DNA from: Anabaena catenula FACHB-362
GTDB lineage: Bacteria > Cyanobacteriota > Cyanobacteriia > Cyanobacteriales > Nostocaceae
Assembly: GCF_014698735.1 (NCBI RefSeq)
Contig: NZ_JACJTQ010000008.1
Coordinates: 84,506 to 148,505 of the forward strand
Direction of reading: 5' to 3'
DNA length: 64,000 nt
The position numbers and the translations under genes were made by a program. Positions 63,326 through 64,000 of the stretch are shown here, in pieces. A model generated the notes under the pieces. It saw only the letters and a list, made by a program, of their open reading frames with translations. It was not told the DNA's origin and did not search any database. Positions within the stretch are counted from its first letter, which is position 1. The number at the start of each line of letters is the position of its first letter.

Positions 63326-63778
63326 ATGAGTCATCATCTACCCGACACCAGGATACCAGCCCCATGCATTGTCAATACTGGCATTATTGTCAATAAGCTC
63401 GATATCCGACGATTACTGACTGATTTAGGTCGAGTCCACTACATTTACACCCAAGACAACAAGCTACTCAGCGAGGGTGAAGGGGATGTGATGGAAGTAT
63501 TCACCAGTCAGCAAAGGTCTACTTTGGTTGCTAACAAAGCGCTGTATCTGAATATTTATAGTTTTGACTATCTGGAACTCAAACAGTCACCGCAACAAGA
63601 AACCTACTTTGATTTAATCCAAGAGGATATCTGTTTGCGTTTGATTCCCCTATCCATACCTTTACAAGAACGATGCGATCGCCACTTTAACGTCGTTGCC
63701 CTAGAAGCCATGATGGAGCAGGTACTGTCAGCCAGATGGGATGCAGAACTTGATGATGACTGTTCCGATTGCTTCTAA
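63326..63778 (+). CDS. protein of unknown function, acidic Cys-containing tail
   Basis: 150 residues starting MSHHLPDTRIPAPCIVNTGIIVNKLDIRRLLTDLGRVHYIYTQDNKLLSEGEGDVMEVF. No signal peptide or membrane helix. The centre is alpha/beta (LYLNIYSFDYLELKQSPQQETYFDLIQEDICLRLIPLSIPLQE). The C-terminal tail DAELDDDCSDCF is acidic with a CSDC pair. I do not recognise the family. The ATG has no nearby strong ribosome site; it stands alone. Confidence 0.75.
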   Translation: MSHHLPDTRIPAPCIVNTGIIVNKLDIRRLLTDLGRVHYIYTQDNKLLSEGEGDVMEVFTSQQRSTLVANKALYLNIYSFDYLELKQSPQQETYFDLIQEDICLRLIPLSIPLQERCDRHFNVVALEAMMEQVLSARWDAELDDDCSDCF

Positions 63779-63836
63779 CCTAGAAATCATATACCCAATA
63801 AGGCAGTAGTATAATGCAGGGTTTAAACCCCTAATT

Positions 63837-63868
63837 ACCGAGTACTGAGTATCGAGTACCGAGTACCT
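63837..63868. repeat. STRR tract (ACCGAGT variants)
   Basis: About four heptamers (ACCGAGT, ACTGAGT, ATCGAGT) similar to those at 29188-29208. Confidence 0.75.
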
Positions 63869-63893
63869 AGTGTGGATAAAAACCAATTAACTT

Positions 63894-64000
63894 CAATGAC
63901 CAATGACCAATGACCAATGACCAATGACCAATGACCAATGACCAATGACCAATGACCAATGACCAATGACCAATGACCAATGACCAATGACCAATGACCA
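63894..64000. repeat. STRR tract (CAATGAC x15), runs off the window
   Basis: About 15 exact tandem copies of CAATGAC extend to the last base, so the true length is unknown. Confidence 0.95.

Overview
The window is from a cyanobacterium, most likely a filamentous heterocystous-type (Nostocales) genome. Evidence: the HIP1 octamer GCGATCGC recurs throughout; heptameric STRR tandem repeats sit in many intergenic gaps; and the gene set is cyanobacterial (cyanophycinase-like peptidase, DUF3386/DUF4079-type proteins, a phytochrome-like GAF kinase, a thylakoid-lumen-type pentapeptide protein, GH57 and GT4 glucan enzymes). No rRNA or tRNA gene was seen.

Layout. 0-11 kb: a kinase cut by the left edge, a possible TIR-like protein, a small protein overlapping mltA, YraN, a pentapeptide protein, a class III adenylate cyclase and an SLH-anchored GHL10-type hydrolase. 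11-20 kb: a divergent amidohydrolase / isochorismatase-like / cupin group, a Nudix hydrolase, a cysteine desulfurase, hicB with a frameshifted hicA, a cyanophycinase-like peptidase, a GT4 glycosyltransferase and a Uma2 protein. 20-33 kb: lepA, a GAF kinase, a NifU-type Fe-S scaffold, GH57, a broken CDGSH gene beside an HxlR regulator, three tandem VWA paralogues and trxA. 34-41 kb: a six-gene co-directional cluster (Met-rich MxKDx repeat lipoprotein, thioredoxin-like, CcdA-like, cytochrome b, YedY/MsrP-like Mo oxidoreductase, DUF4079), then a two-component system on the opposite strand. 41-44 kb: miaE, GNAT, comF-like, PPC and cNMP-binding genes.

44.6-62.2 kb is a complete type I-D CRISPR-Cas locus: a divergent WYL regulator; cas3'; a small coiled-coil protein and a DUF1016 (YhcG-like) nuclease; cas10d, csc2, csc1, cas6, cas4, cas1, cas2; a leader with a good promoter; and an array of 55 apparently identical 37-bp repeats. 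cobS and one unknown gene follow, and the window ends inside an STRR tract.

The most striking observation is a degenerate one-spacer mini-array on the minus strand just after cas3' (about 47857-47967). Its 35-nt pseudo-spacer matches 9 of the first 10 bases of a site at 48013, the only early mismatch being at position 6. The site has a 5' GTT, which fits the type I-D GTN PAM, and lies upstream of the DUF1016/cas10d genes. This is the architecture expected of a CreA/CreR-like crRNA that uses Cascade to repress its own operon or a resident toxin. The second is the Met-rich repeat lipoprotein next to a Mo oxidoreductase and a cytochrome b, which resembles the MrpX/YedY1 hypochlorite-scavenging system of Azospira.
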